Assembly (NCBI GenBank): GCA_007844125.1
Contig: CM017567.1
Coordinates: 35,610,957 to 35,674,956, forward strand
DNA length: 64,000 nucleotides
From: Sinonovacula constricta
Taxonomy: Eukaryota > Mollusca > Bivalvia > Cardiida > Solecurtidae
Reading direction: 5' to 3'
Shown here: positions 12,926-25,440 of the stretch, piece after piece
Layout of the letters: the number at the start of each line of letters is the position of its first letter
Position numbering within the stretch: the first letter of the stretch is position 1
Made by a program: the position numbers and the translations under genes
The notes under the pieces: generated by a model
Seen by the model: the letters and a program-made list of their open reading frames with translations, nothing else
Told to the model about the DNA's origin: nothing
The model's database searches: none

Positions 12926-12965
12926 GACGATGTGACGTCGTTGACGCCGTGACGTTGTGCCGATG
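12926..12965 (-). promoter_or_regulatory. TGACG-motif cluster upstream of left gene
   Basis: Several TGACG/CGTCA half-sites within about 50 bp ('catgacgatgtgacgtcg', 'ttgacgccgtgacgtt'), including TGACGTCG, one base off a CRE. They immediately precede the first ATG. The same cluster occurs at 27464-27505 in the other arm. CREB/ATF-type control is inference. Confidence 0.35.
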
Positions 12966-14569
12966 GCATCATTGATGCTAACAAGAAAATAACGTTTTAA
13001 AAAACGTAAACAACCTGGAGAGATGTATCATGCTAGAATAATAAAGCTGTTTACCATAAATCTCTTACAGTACATTGCTTAAGACATCATTTGTTTCAGG
13101 AAACGTTATAGAAATAAAAGTGTACTTGCTACGCTATATATTTCGATTTATTGAATAATGTTAAAGAGATTTGCCTATATATAATATATGTGACAATATC
13201 TGACCTTTGTTATGGTTATTTTGCATGATTACTGCAGAAAAAACAAACACGATTTAGCCTAACCGTTGACGATTTTTTAGCTGTATCTCAATTTTAGGGC
13301 ACTGAAACTCTTTAATCGACACTTAAAATCTTATCTATTGGACAATGATAGACAATGAATAACTTTTCTCACCTGTGCGAGTTTAAGGGGGTCAATCATA
13401 GCTGGGTTATGGTGCAATTTGTTTCATAAGGTCAGTCGGTTCATGCTTAATATTTTGGCTTTGTCCTCAAATGATATTGTTTAACCAAACATCTTTAGTA
13501 CCCGTGCTACTGAATTACGTTCTTTTGTTTCGTCAGTAAATACTAGCATTAGTATATAATACAAACAATTACATATGGGCATTTTCAATTATGTATATGC
13601 CGCCCATTTTTTCTTTTATATATCTGTTGAGTTTACACAGTGTACGTTTATTGAAAAATAGACATGTTTTTATATTTATTCTACATATCAATCATCACGA
13701 CAAACGCCGTAAAAAAAATCCCTACACTCTAAGTTATAGGAAGGGTGCAAGAGTTGTCCATTGGCTGACGAAAAACGTAAGATATGTACAAGTCGCCTAG
13801 AAATTTAGGCATTTATTTAGAAAAAAGCGCATTTTCCTTATAATCAAACCTGATAAATAGTCACATGACCACTTTAGACAACTGTAAGTAACTGTTTATA
13901 TTAATATTAAATGAAAAAATTATTGCTTCTTTCTACTTCACTGAACTTTTTAATAACTTATATTTATATAGTCCGGACTGTTCCTGGGGCCTTAACATAG
14001 AAAAATCCACGATAATGTAACACATGACTTTCGCGCCGTTCCTGGGTTAAAGTGACTGTTAGATTCAGGTGCATTTTTTATTTTAGTTGTTTAAACATCT
14101 AACTGTTAAATTAAAATTTCAAAACAGTCTTTTTATATTTAATGTTGATTTTTCATAGGGTGTGTGTCTGAAACAAAAATACATTGTGAGATATCCTTGA
14201 ACGTATTATTTACTAATATTTTTTATTTACAATATAGCTTCAAATGTCAAATTAACTTATAAACGATGTTAACAGTCCTGTATTTTAACCACGTAATTAT
14301 TATACTTACGTGATACATATATTTTGGTGCAAACATTATGTTAGCAAGGGAGGTTATTCAAACGATATTTAGATTTATACCGTCTGGATTTATCTCCCAT
14401 ACCTGCCATTAAATAATAATATAAATTATCTTTCCATTAATTAGTATTTCTTGCAAATTTTACACATTTTATATAATTTATGATGTAGATTGTAGCAAGT
14501 AGGGGTACTTGTCGCAGTGTATAGTCATATCTTTATAATTTAAATATTAAGATTGTGGGAATAGAAGTA
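12966..14569. other. arm sequence upstream of left gene, no gene seen
   Basis: Mirrors 25855-27460. Short frames such as 13591-13800 are not conserved in the other arm with reading-frame preservation. Contains no recognisable domain. Confidence 0.45.
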
Positions 14570-14786
14570 GATCGTGTTTCGTTGTTAAATAGCGTCAGAA
14601 CAGTTCCGATTAAAATCCAAACTAACAGCATGTTAGTACACGTGTTAGCATGGGTGTTAAACTGGACTAAGGTCTGAATGTTAATTTTAAAGTGTGTTTA
14701 TCTTATTTTTAGTTTTTACCCTGATACAATTAATTGTAATTACAAATTTAAAAATCCTTCATTTGTTCTTAACAGAAATGACACGA
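14570..14786. mobile_element. possible short insertion with weak TIRs
   Basis: About 190-215 bp present in both arms but missing from the related copy at 1420-2880. Its ends 'cgtgtttcgttgttaa' and 'ttaacagaaatgacacg' are imperfect inverted repeats. This is either a small MITE present before the palindrome formed or a deletion in the 1420 copy. Confidence 0.35.
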
Positions 14787-14959
14787 TGTATTGGTTAAAA
14801 CATTGCCCAGAAAATGTTGCCGTTTGTTTAATGTTCATGTGGGAAGCTATGTAAGTCCAGTGTGAGTGCGTGTTAGCGAGACTGTGCCTGATTCAATGTG
14901 AGGTAAGACTGGGTGTGGCTCTGTCGTCGTCGAATGTTTTTGTTTACCTTCGCCTTTCA

Positions 14960-15840
14960 CATTATAGGCTGTGGTGAGACTGTATGATTTAAGGTGAGAG
15001 ATTGTGAGTCTGGGTGTAGGTCTGCGTGTGAGACTGTAATTAAAGTTGAGAGATTGTGTGTCTGGGTGTGGGTTTGGGTGTGAGACTGTGATTAAAGTTG
15101 AGAAATTGTGAGTCTGGGTGTGGGCTGGTTGTTAGACGGTATGATTAAAGGTGAGATATTGTGAGTATGGGTTTAGGTCTGGGTGTGAGATTGTGTGATT
15201 AAAGGTGAGGGATTGTGAGTGTGTGTTAGGGTCAGGTGCGAGACTAAGTGATTAAAGGTGAGAGATTGTGAGTGTGGATGTGGGTCTGGGTGAGAAATTG
15301 TGTGATTAAATGTGAGATATTGTGAGTCTGTATGTGAGTCTGAGTGTGAGATTGTGTGATTAAAGGAGAGAGATTAGGAGTCTTGATGTGAGTCTGGGTG
15401 TGAGACTGTGTGATTAAATGTGAGAGATTGTCAGTATTGATGTGGGTCTGGGTGCGAGACTGGGTGATTGAAGGTGAGAGGTTGTAAGTCTGGGTGTAGG
15501 TCTGGGTGTGTGACTGTGTGATTAAAGGTGAGAGATTAGGAGTCTTGATGTGAGTCTGGGTGTGAGACTGTGTGATTAAATGTGAGAGATTGTCAGTATT
15601 GATGTGGGTCTGGGTGCGAGACTGGGTGATTGAAGGTGAGAGGTTGTAAGTCTGGGTGTGGGTCTGGGTGTGAGATGGTGTGATTTAAGGTAGTAGATTG
15701 TGGGTCTTGGTGAGGGTCTGGTGTGAGACTGTGAATGATTCAAGATTATTCTGGGTGCGTGTCTGATTATAAAACTGTGTGAGATTCGAGACGACGTTAG
15801 TCTGGTCTGCGTCTAGGTATAAGTTTGCTCGTGATTCAAG
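14960..15840 (+). repeat. degenerate GT-rich minisatellite, left arm
   Basis: Irregular units around 'gggtgtgagactgtgtgatt' and 'aaaggtgagagattgtgagt'. Mirrored as CA-rich sequence at 24560-25440. It borders the 48-bp array. Confidence 0.8.
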
Positions 15841-15844
15841 GATG

Positions 15845-16690
15845 TGAGTCTGGTGATAGTGCGGGTGGGATTTGGAGTGGGAGTGTAGGTCCTGATGATG
15901 GTGAGAGTGCGTGTGGGATGTGGAGTGAGAGTGTAGGTCCTGATGATGGTGAGAGTGCGGGTGGGATGTGGAGTGACTATGTAGGTCCTGATGATGGTGA
16001 CAGTGCGGGTGGGATGTTGAGTGAGAGTGTAGGTCCTGATGATGGTGAGAGTGAGGGTGGGACTTGGAGTGGGAGTGTAGGTCCTGATGATGGTGAGAGT
16101 GAGGGTGGGATGTGGAGTGAGAATGTAGGTCCTGATGATGGTGAGAGTGCGGGTGGGATGTGGAGTGAGAGTGTAGGTCCTGATGATGGTGAGAGTGCGG
16201 GTGGGATGTGGAGTGAGAGTGTAGGTCCTGATGATGGTGAGAGTGCGGGTGGGATGTGGAGTGAGAGTGTAGGTCCTGATGATGGTGGGAGTGAGGGTGG
16301 GATGTGGAGTGAGAGTGTAGGTCCTGATGATGGTGAGTGTGAGGGTGGGATTTGGAGTGGGAGTGTAGGTCCTGATGATGGTGAGAGTGAGGGTGGGATT
16401 TGGAGTGGGAGTGTAGGTCCTGATGATGGTGAGAGTGCGGGTGGGATGTGGAGTGAGAGTGCGGGTGGGATGTGGAGTGGGAGTGTAGGTCCTGATGATG
16501 GTGAGAGTGAGGGTGGGATTTGGAGTGGGAGTGTAGGTCCTGATGATGGTGAGAGTGCGGGTGGGATGTGGAGTGGGAGTGTAGGTCCTGATGATGGTGA
16601 GAGTGCGGGTGGGATTTGGAGTGGGAGTGTAGGTCCTGATGATGGTGAGAGTGCGGGTGGGATGTGGAGTGACAGTGTGGGTCGGGTCCG
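15845..16690 (+). repeat. 48-bp satellite, left-arm block
   Basis: About 17 units of 'gtgagagtgcgggtgggatg'-type sequence, the reverse complement of the 17405-24540 array. Because 48 is a multiple of 3, several frames stay open (SESVGPDDGESAGGMW on plus). These are repeat artefacts. Confidence 0.95.
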
Positions 16691-17404
16691 GGTTTTGTTC
16701 AGAGTATGGGTGGGATTTGTAACATCTCACATGTGCGAAATTACTGTGACGTCACCTATTGAAAAGAGGCAGGGATTAAATATTAGTTCCAAATTGTTGT
16801 TGACGTATCACCTCCATAGCGCAGTGGTTAGCGCATCTGACTGGCGGTACAGAAAGTCGTGGGTTCGAATCCAACCAGCGCCACTTGTGGTTGCTGGTCG
16901 TTAAGTAAACGAAAGGTAAGTGTGAGTTAAGTGTAAGATGGTTGAGAGAATGTGCTGGCCGTTAAGTAAACGAAAGGTAAGTGTGAGTTAAGTGTAAGAT
17001 GGTTGAGAGAATGAGTGTGTGGGTGGTCAGGGTGTGTGATAGTCTAGGTGGTGAGTGTGTGGGTGTGAGAGTGGGTGGTGTGTGTGGGTGAGGGTGTGTG
17101 AGGGTGTTTGTGAGTGTCAGTGTTTGAGTGTAGGTGGGTGTGAGCGTGTGCGAGTGAGTTTGGGAAGGTGTGAAAGTGGGTGTAAATATATGGCGTTTTA
17201 CTACATTTTGAAAAAACATTTGTTTGACTTACAAACATAGGCTAATTTAATTGTTTTAAATTCATAAAAATATGATATTTTTAACAGGTTGTCTGAATAA
17301 AAGGAATTAGAAAGTCTCAACAATGCTCTATAATATGGTTATATTTATGAAATCATCATTGTGAAACAGACATTATGCTGTTTAAGCCTAACTCTTACAA
17401 ACTT
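16691..17404. repeat. palindrome spacer with SINE and GT-rich tail
   Basis: Single-copy centre between the two satellite blocks. It holds 'ttactgtgacgtcaccta', the tRNA-like head at 16808-16883, a ~66-bp direct repeat ('gtgagttaagtgtaagatgg' in each copy, about 16890-17013), a GT-rich minisatellite (17013-17175) and AT-rich sequence to 17400. Confidence 0.7.
16808..16883 (+). repeat. tRNA-derived SINE head in palindrome spacer
   Basis: A-box-like 'tagcgcagtggttagcg' and B-box 'gggttcgaatcc'. The anticodon stem needs a bulge and the T-stem has a mismatch, so a functional tRNA is unlikely. It is homologous to 2719-2793. Confidence 0.75.
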
Positions 17405-20400
17405 ACAGGACCTACACTCTCACTCCACATCCCAACCGCACACTCACCATCATCAGGACCTACACTCTCACTCCACATCCCACCCGCACTCTCACTATCA
17501 TCAGGACCTACACTCTCACTCCACATCCCACCCGCACGCTCACCATCATCAGGACCTACACTCACAATCCACATCCCACCCGCACTCTCACCGGCATCAG
17601 GACCTACACTCTCACTCCACATCCCACCCGCACTCTCACCATCATCAGGACCTACATAGTCACTCCACATCCCACCCTCACTATCATCAGGACCTATACT
17701 CCCACTCCACATCCCACCCTCACCATCATCAGGACCTACAAAGTCACTCCACATCCCACCCTCACCATCATCAGGACCTACATAGTCACTCCACATCCCA
17801 CCCGCACTCTCACCATCATCAGGACCTACATAGTCACTCCACATCCCACCCGCACTCTCACCATCATCAGGACCTACACTCTCACTCCACATCCAACTCG
17901 CACCATCATCAGGACCTACACTCTCACTCCACATCCCACTCGCACTCGCACCAGCATCAGGACCTACACTCTCACTACACATCCCACCCGCACTCTCACC
18001 ATCATCAGGACCTACATAGTCACTCCACATCCCACCCGCACTCTCACCATTATCAGGACCTACACTCTCACTCCACATCCCACTCGCACCATCATCAGGA
18101 CCTACACTCTCACTCCACATCCCACTCGCACCATCATCAGGACCTACACTCTCACTCCACATCCCACTCGCACCATCATCAGGACCTACACTCTCACTCC
18201 ACATCCCACTCGCACTCCCACCATCATCAGGACTTACACTCTCACTCCACTACCCACCCGCACTCTCACCAGCATCAGGACCTACACTCTCACTCCACAT
18301 CCCACCCGCACTCTCACCATCATCAGGACCTACACTCTCACTCCACATCCCACCCGCACTCTCACCAGCATCAGGACCTACACTCTCACTCCACATCCCA
18401 CCCGCACTCTCACCATCATCAGGACCTACATAGTCACTCCACATCCCACCCTCACTATCATCAGGACCTACACACTCACTCCACATCCCACCCTCACCAT
18501 CATCAGGACCTACATAATCACTCCACATCCCACTCGCACTCTCACCATCATCAGGACCTACACTCTCACTCCACATCCCACTCGCACTCTCACCATCATC
18601 AGGACCTACACTCCCACTCCACATCCCACCCGCACTCTCACCATCATCAGGACCTACACTCCCACTCCAAATCCCACCCTCACTCTCACCATAATCAGGA
18701 CCTACACTCTCACTCCACATCCCACTCAGACTCTCACCATCATCAGGACCTACACCCCCACTCCAAATCCCACCCTCACTCTCATCATAATCAGGACCTA
18801 CATAGTCATTCCACATCCCACCCGCACTCTCACCATCATCAGGACCTACACTCCCACTCCAAATCCCACCCTCACTCTCACCATAATCAGGACCTACACT
18901 CCCACTCCACATCCCACCCGCACTCTCACCATCATCAGGACCTACACTCCCACTCCAAATCCCACCCTCACTCTCACCATAATCAGGACCTACACTCTCA
19001 CTCCACATCCCACTCGCACTTTCACCATCATCAGGACCTACACTCTCACTCCACATCCCACCCTCACCATCATCAGGACCTACATAGTCACTCCACATCC
19101 CACCATCACCATCATCAGGACCTACATAGTCACTCCACATCCCACTCGCACTCTCACCATCATCAGGACCTACACTCTCACTCCACATCCCACTCGCACT
19201 CTCACCATCATCAGGACCTACACTCTTACTCCACATCCCACCCGCACTCTCACCATCATCAGGACCTACACTCTCACTCCACATCCCACTCGCACTCTCA
19301 CCATCATCAGGACCTACACTCTCACTCCACATCCCACTCGCACTCGCACCATCATCAGGACCTACATAGTCACTCCACATCCCACCCTCACTATCATCAG
19401 GACCTACACACTCACTCCACATCCCACCCTCACCATCATCAGGACCTACATAATCACTCCACATCCCACTCGCACTCTCACCATCATCAGGACCTACACT
19501 CTCACTCCACATCCCACTCGCACTCTCACCATCATCAGGACCTACACTCCCACTCCACATCCCACCCGCACTCTCACCATCATCAGGACCTACACTCCCA
19601 CTCCAAATCCCACCCTCACTCTCACCATAATCAGGACCTACACTCTCACTCCACATCCCACTCGCACTCTCACCATCATCAGGACCTACACCCCCACTCC
19701 AAATCCCACCCTCACTCTCACCATAATCAGGACCTACATAGTCACTCCACATCCCACCCGCACTCTCACCATCATCAGGACGTACACTCCCACTCCAAAT
19801 CCCACCCTCACTCTCACCATAATCAGGACCTACACTCCCACTCCACATCCCACTCGCACTCTCACCATCATCAGGACCTACACTCTCACTCCACATCCCA
19901 CTCGCACTCTCACCATCATCAGGACCTACACTCTCACTCCACATCCCACTCGCACTCGCACCATCATCAGGACCTACACTCTCACTCCACATCCCACCCG
20001 CACTCTCACCATCATCAGGACCTACACTCTCACTCCACACCCCACTCGCACTCTCACCATCATCAGGACCTACACTCTCACTCCACATCCCACCCTCACC
20101 ATCATCAGGACCTACATAGTTACTCCACATCCCACTCGCACTCTCACCATCATCAGGACCTACACTCTCACTCCACATCCCACTCGCACTCTCACCATCA
20201 TCAGGACCTACACTCTTACTCCACATCCCACCCGCACTCTCACCATCATCAGGACCTACACTCTCACTCCACATCCCACTCGCACTCTCACCATCATCAG
20301 GACCTACACTCTCACTCCACATCCCACTCGCACTCTCACCATCATCAGGACCTACACTCTCACTCCACATCCCACTCGCACTCTCACCATCATCAGGACC

Positions 20401-23400
20401 TACACTCTCACTCCACATCCCACCCGCACTCTCACCATCATCAGGACCTACACTCTCACTCCACATCCCACTCGCACTCTCACCATCATCAGGACCTACA
20501 CTCTCACTCCACATCCCACTCGCACTCTCACCATCATCAGGACCTACACTCTCACTCCACATCCCACCCTCACTCTCACCATCATCAGGACCTACACTCT
20601 CACTCCACATCCCACTCGCACTGTCACCATCATCAGGACCTACACTCTCACTCCACATCCCACCCGCACTCTCACCATCATCAGGACCTACACTCTCACT
20701 CCACATCCCACTCGCACTCTCACCATCATCAGGACCTACACTCTCACTCCACATCCCACTCGCACTCTCACCATCATCAGGACCTACACTCTCACTCCAC
20801 ATCCCACCCTCACTCTCACCATCATCAGGACCTACACTCTCACTCCACATCCCACTCGCACTCTCACCATCATCAGGACCTACACTCTCACTCCACATCC
20901 CACCCTCACTCTCACCATCATCAGGACCTACACTCTCACTCCACATCCCACTCGCACTCTCACCATCATCAGGACCTACACTCTTACTCCACATCCCACC
21001 CGCACTCTCACCATCATCAGGACCTACACTCTCACTCCACATCCCACTCGCACTCTCACCATCATCAGGACCTACACTCTTACTCCACATCCCACCCGCA
21101 CTCTCACCATCATCAGGACCTACACTCTCACTCCACATCCCACCCGCTCTCTCACCATCATCAGGACCTACACTCTCACTACACATCCCACTCGCACTCT
21201 CACCATCATCAGGACCTACACTCTCACTCCACATCCCACCCGCACTCTCACCATCATCAGGACCTACACTCTCACTCCACATCCCACCCGCACACTCACC
21301 ATCATCAGGACCTACACTCTCACTCCACATCCCACCCGCACTCTCACCATCATCAGGACCTAGACTCTCACTCCACATCCCACCCGCACTCTCACCATCA
21401 TCAGGACCTACACTCTCACTCCACATTCCACTCGCACTCTCACCATCATCAGGATTTACACTCTCACTCCACATCCCACTCGCACTCGCACCAGCATCAG
21501 GACCTACACTCTCACTCCACATCCCACCCGCACTCTCACTATCATCAGGACCTATACTCTCACTCCACATCTCACTCGCACTCTCACTATCATCAGGACC
21601 TACACTCTCACTCCACATCCCACCCGCACTCTCACCATCATCAGGACCTACACTCTTACTCCACATCCCACCCGCACTCTCACACCATATCCCACCCTTA
21701 CCCTCACTCTCACCATCATCAGGACCTACATTCCCATTCCACATCCCACCCGCACTCTCACTCCACATCCCATCCTTACCCTCACTCTTACCATCATCAG
21801 GACCTACACTCTCACTCCAAATCCCACCCGCACTCTCACTATCATCAGGACCTACACTCTCACTCCACATCCCACCCGCACTCGCACCATCATCAGGACC
21901 TACACTCTCACTCCACATCCCACCTGCACTCTCACTATCATCAGGACCTACACTCTCACTCCACATCCCACCCGCACTCTCACCATCATCAGGACCTACA
22001 CTCTCACTCCAAATCCCACCCGCACTTTCACCATCATCAGGACCTACACTGTCACTCCACATCCCACCCGCACTCTCACCATCATCAGGACCTACACTGT
22101 CACTCCACATCCCACCCGCACTCTCACCATCATCAGGACCTACACTCTCACTCCACATCCCACCCGCACTCTCACCAACATCAGGACCTACACTCTCACT
22201 CCACATCCCACCCGCACTCTCACCATCATCAGGACCTACATAGTCACTCCACATCCCACCCGCGCTCTCACCATCATCAGGACACACACTCTCACTTCAC
22301 ACCCCACCCGCGCTATCACCATCATCAGGACCTACACTCTCACTTCACATCCCACCCGCAGTCTCACCATAATCAGGACCTACACTCTCACTCCACATCC
22401 CACCCGCACTCTCACCATCATCAAGACCTACACTCTCACTTCACATCCCACCCGCACTCTCACCAGCATCAGGACCTACACTCTCACTCCACATCCCACC
22501 CGCACTCTCACCATCATCAGGACCTACACTCTCACTTCACATCCCACCCGCACTCTCACCAACATCAGGACCTACACTCTCACTCCACATCCCACCCGCA
22601 CTCTCACCATCATCAGGACCTACACTTTCACTCAACATCCCACCCGCGCTCTCACGATCATCAGGACACACACTCTCACTTCACACCCCACCCGCGGTAT
22701 CACCATCATCAGGACCTACACTCTCACTTCACATCCCACCCGCAGTCTCACCATAATCAGGACCTACACTCTCACTCCACATCCCACCCGCACTCTCACC
22801 ATCATCAGGACCTACATTCTCACTCCACATCCAACCCGCACTCTTACCATCATCAGGACCTACACTCTTACTCCACATCCCACCCGCACTCTCACCATCA
22901 TCAGGACCTACACTCTCACTCCACATCCCACCCGCACTCTCACCATCATCAGGACCTACACTCTCACTCCACATTCCACTCGCACTCTCACCATCATCAG
23001 GACCTACACTCTCACTCCACATCCCACCCGCACTCTCACCATCATCAGGACCTACACTCTCACTCCACATCCCACCCGCACTTTCACCATCATCAGGACT
23101 TACACTCTCACTCCACATCCCACCCGCACTCTCACCATCATCAGGACCTACACTCTCACTCCACATCCCACCCGCACTCTCACCATCATCAGGACCTACA
23201 CTCTTACTCCACATCCCACTCGCACTCTCACCATCATCAGGATTTACACTCTCACTCCACATCCCATTCGCACTCGCACCAGCATCAGGACCTACACTCT
23301 CACTCCACATCCCACCCGCACTCTCACTATCATCAGGACCTATACTCTCACTCCACATCTCACTCGCAATCTCACTATCATCAGGACCTACACTCTCACT

Positions 23401-24540
23401 CCACATCCCACCCGCACTCTCACCATCATCAGGACCTACACTCTTACTCCACATCCCACCCGCACTCTCACACCACATCCCACCCTTACCCTCACTCTCA
23501 CCATCATCAGGACCTACACTCCCATTCCACATCCCACCCGCACTCTCACTCCACATCCCATCCTTACCCTCACTCTTACCATCATCTGGACCTACACTCT
23601 CACTCCAAATCCCACCCGCACTCTCACTATCATCAGGACCTACACTCTCACTCCACATCCCACCCGCACTCGCACCATCATCAGGACCTACACTCTCACT
23701 CCACATCCCACCTGCACTCTCACTATCATCAGGACCTACACTCTCACTCCACATCCCACCCGCACTCTCACCATCATCAGGACCTACACTCTCACTCCAA
23801 ATCCCACCCGCACTCTCACCATCATCAGGACCTACATAGTCACTCCACATCCCACCCGCACTCTCACCATCATCAGGACCTACACTGTCACTCCACATCC
23901 CACCCGCACTCTCACCATCATCAGGACCTACACTCTCACTCCACATCCCACCCGCACTCTCACCAACATCAGGACCTACACTCTCACTCCACATCCCACC
24001 CGCACTCTCACCATCATCAGGACCTACATAGTCACTCCACATCCCACCCGCGCTCTCACCATCATCAGGACACACACTCTCACTTCACACCCCACCCGCG
24101 CTATCACCATCATCAGGACCTACACTCTCACTTCACTTCCCACCCGCAGTCTCACCATAATCAGGACCTACACTTTCACTCAACATCCCACCCGCGCTCT
24201 CACCATCATCAGGACACACACTCTCACTTCACACCCCACCCGCGCTATCACCATCATCAGGACCTACACTCTTACTTCACATCCCACCCGCAGTCTCACC
24301 ATAATCAGGACCTACACTCTCACTCCACATCCCACCCGCACTCTCACCATCATCAGGACCTACATTCTCACTCCACATCCAACCCGCACTGTCACCGTCA
24401 TCAGGACCTACACTCTCAATCCACATCCCACCCGAACTCTCACCATCATCAGGACATACACTCTTAATCCAAAGCCCACCCGCACTCTCACCATCATCAG
24501 GACCTACACTCTCACTCCAAATCCCACCCGCGCTATCACA
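17405..24540 (-). repeat. expanded 48-bp satellite, right-arm block
   Basis: About 150 tandem units of 48 bp, with 42- and 39-bp variants, containing 'acctacactctcactccaca' and 'caccatcatcagg'. The polarity is opposite to 15845-16690. Higher-order structure is visible: the irregular unit with 'cccacccttaccctcact' at about 21673 recurs at 23461, and 'cgcgctctcaccatcatcag' at 22261 recurs at 24049. Both offsets are 1788 bp, so a 1.8-kb block is duplicated. A second duplication of about 935 bp occupies 18.2-20.0 kb. The 2368-codon His/Ser frame across it has no ATG and no gene features. Confidence 0.97.
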
Positions 24541-24559
24541 AGACTCACATCCTAGAATC

Positions 24560-25440
24560 ACAAGCAAACTTACACCTAGACGCAGACCAGACTAACGTCG
24601 TCTCGAATCTCACACAGTTTTAAAATCAGACACGCACCCAGAATAATCTTGAATCACTCACCGTCTCACACCAGACCCACACCAAGACCCACAATCTACT
24701 ACCTTTAATCACACCATCTCACACCCAGACCCACACCCAGACTTACAATCTCCCTCCTTTAATCACGCAGTCTCACGCCCACACCCACACCCAGACTCAC
24801 AATCTCTCTCCTTTAATCACACAATCTTGCACCAAGACCCACACCCAGACTTACAACCTCTCACCTTTAATCACGCAATCTCACACCCAGACCCACATCA
24901 ATACTGACAATCACTAACCTTTAATCACACAGCCCCACATCCAGACCCACATCAAGACCCCTAATCTCTCACCTTTAATCACACAGTCTCAAACCCAGAT
25001 CCTCATCAAGACTCCTAATCTCTCACCTTTAATCGCACAATTTCACACCCAGACTCACATACAGACTCACAATCTCTCACCTTTAATCATACAATTTCAC
25101 ACACAGACTCACACACAGACTCACAATATCTCACATTTAATCACACAATCTCTCACCCAGACCCACATCCACATTTCCAATCTCTCACCTTTAATCACTT
25201 AGTCTCACACTTGACCCTAACACAGAATCACAATCTCTCACCTTTAATCACACAGTCTCACACCCAGACCCAAACCCATACTCACAATCTCTCACCTTTA
25301 ATCATACCGTCTAACAACCAGCTCACATCCAGACTCACAATATCTCACCTTTAAGCACACAGTCGCACCCAAACCCACACCAAGAGTCACAATCTCTCAC
25401 CTTAAATCATACAGTCTCACACCCAGACCCACACGGTCTC
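24560..25440 (-). repeat. degenerate CA-rich minisatellite, right arm
   Basis: Mirror of 14960-15840, with 'aatctctcacctttaatcac' motifs at irregular spacing. Confidence 0.8.

Larger units (their letters stand above)
6420..16690. repeat. left arm of giant inverted repeat
   Basis: Reverse complement of the right arm (17405-32240). Matching landmarks include 'ctaagaaccgcat' plus 'ccaacgctatgttattttc' (6420-6490 against 32160-32240), 'acagctgtatcaaag' (7250 against 31395), the two-exon gene (11209-12925 against 27492-29291), 'attaagattgtggg' (14550 against 25870), and the junction with the 48-bp satellite (15840 against 24550). Identity is high (three differences in the 174-bp first coding exon), but indels larger than 1 kb exist. 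The left arm carries extra sequence at about 7760-9450 and 10170-11400. Confidence 0.9.

Noticed and set aside
15813..16904. 305- and 359-codon frames over the left satellite
   Set aside because: Mirror of the same artefact in the left block.
17361..24467. 2368-codon His/Ser-rich open frame
   Set aside because: It is the 48-bp satellite read in a frame that never meets a stop because 48 is divisible by 3. It starts at GTG, and the minus strand is equally open. No splice or promoter evidence.
17405..24540. CRISPR array
   Set aside because: Units are contiguous without unique spacers, vary by point changes, and the genome is eukaryotic.
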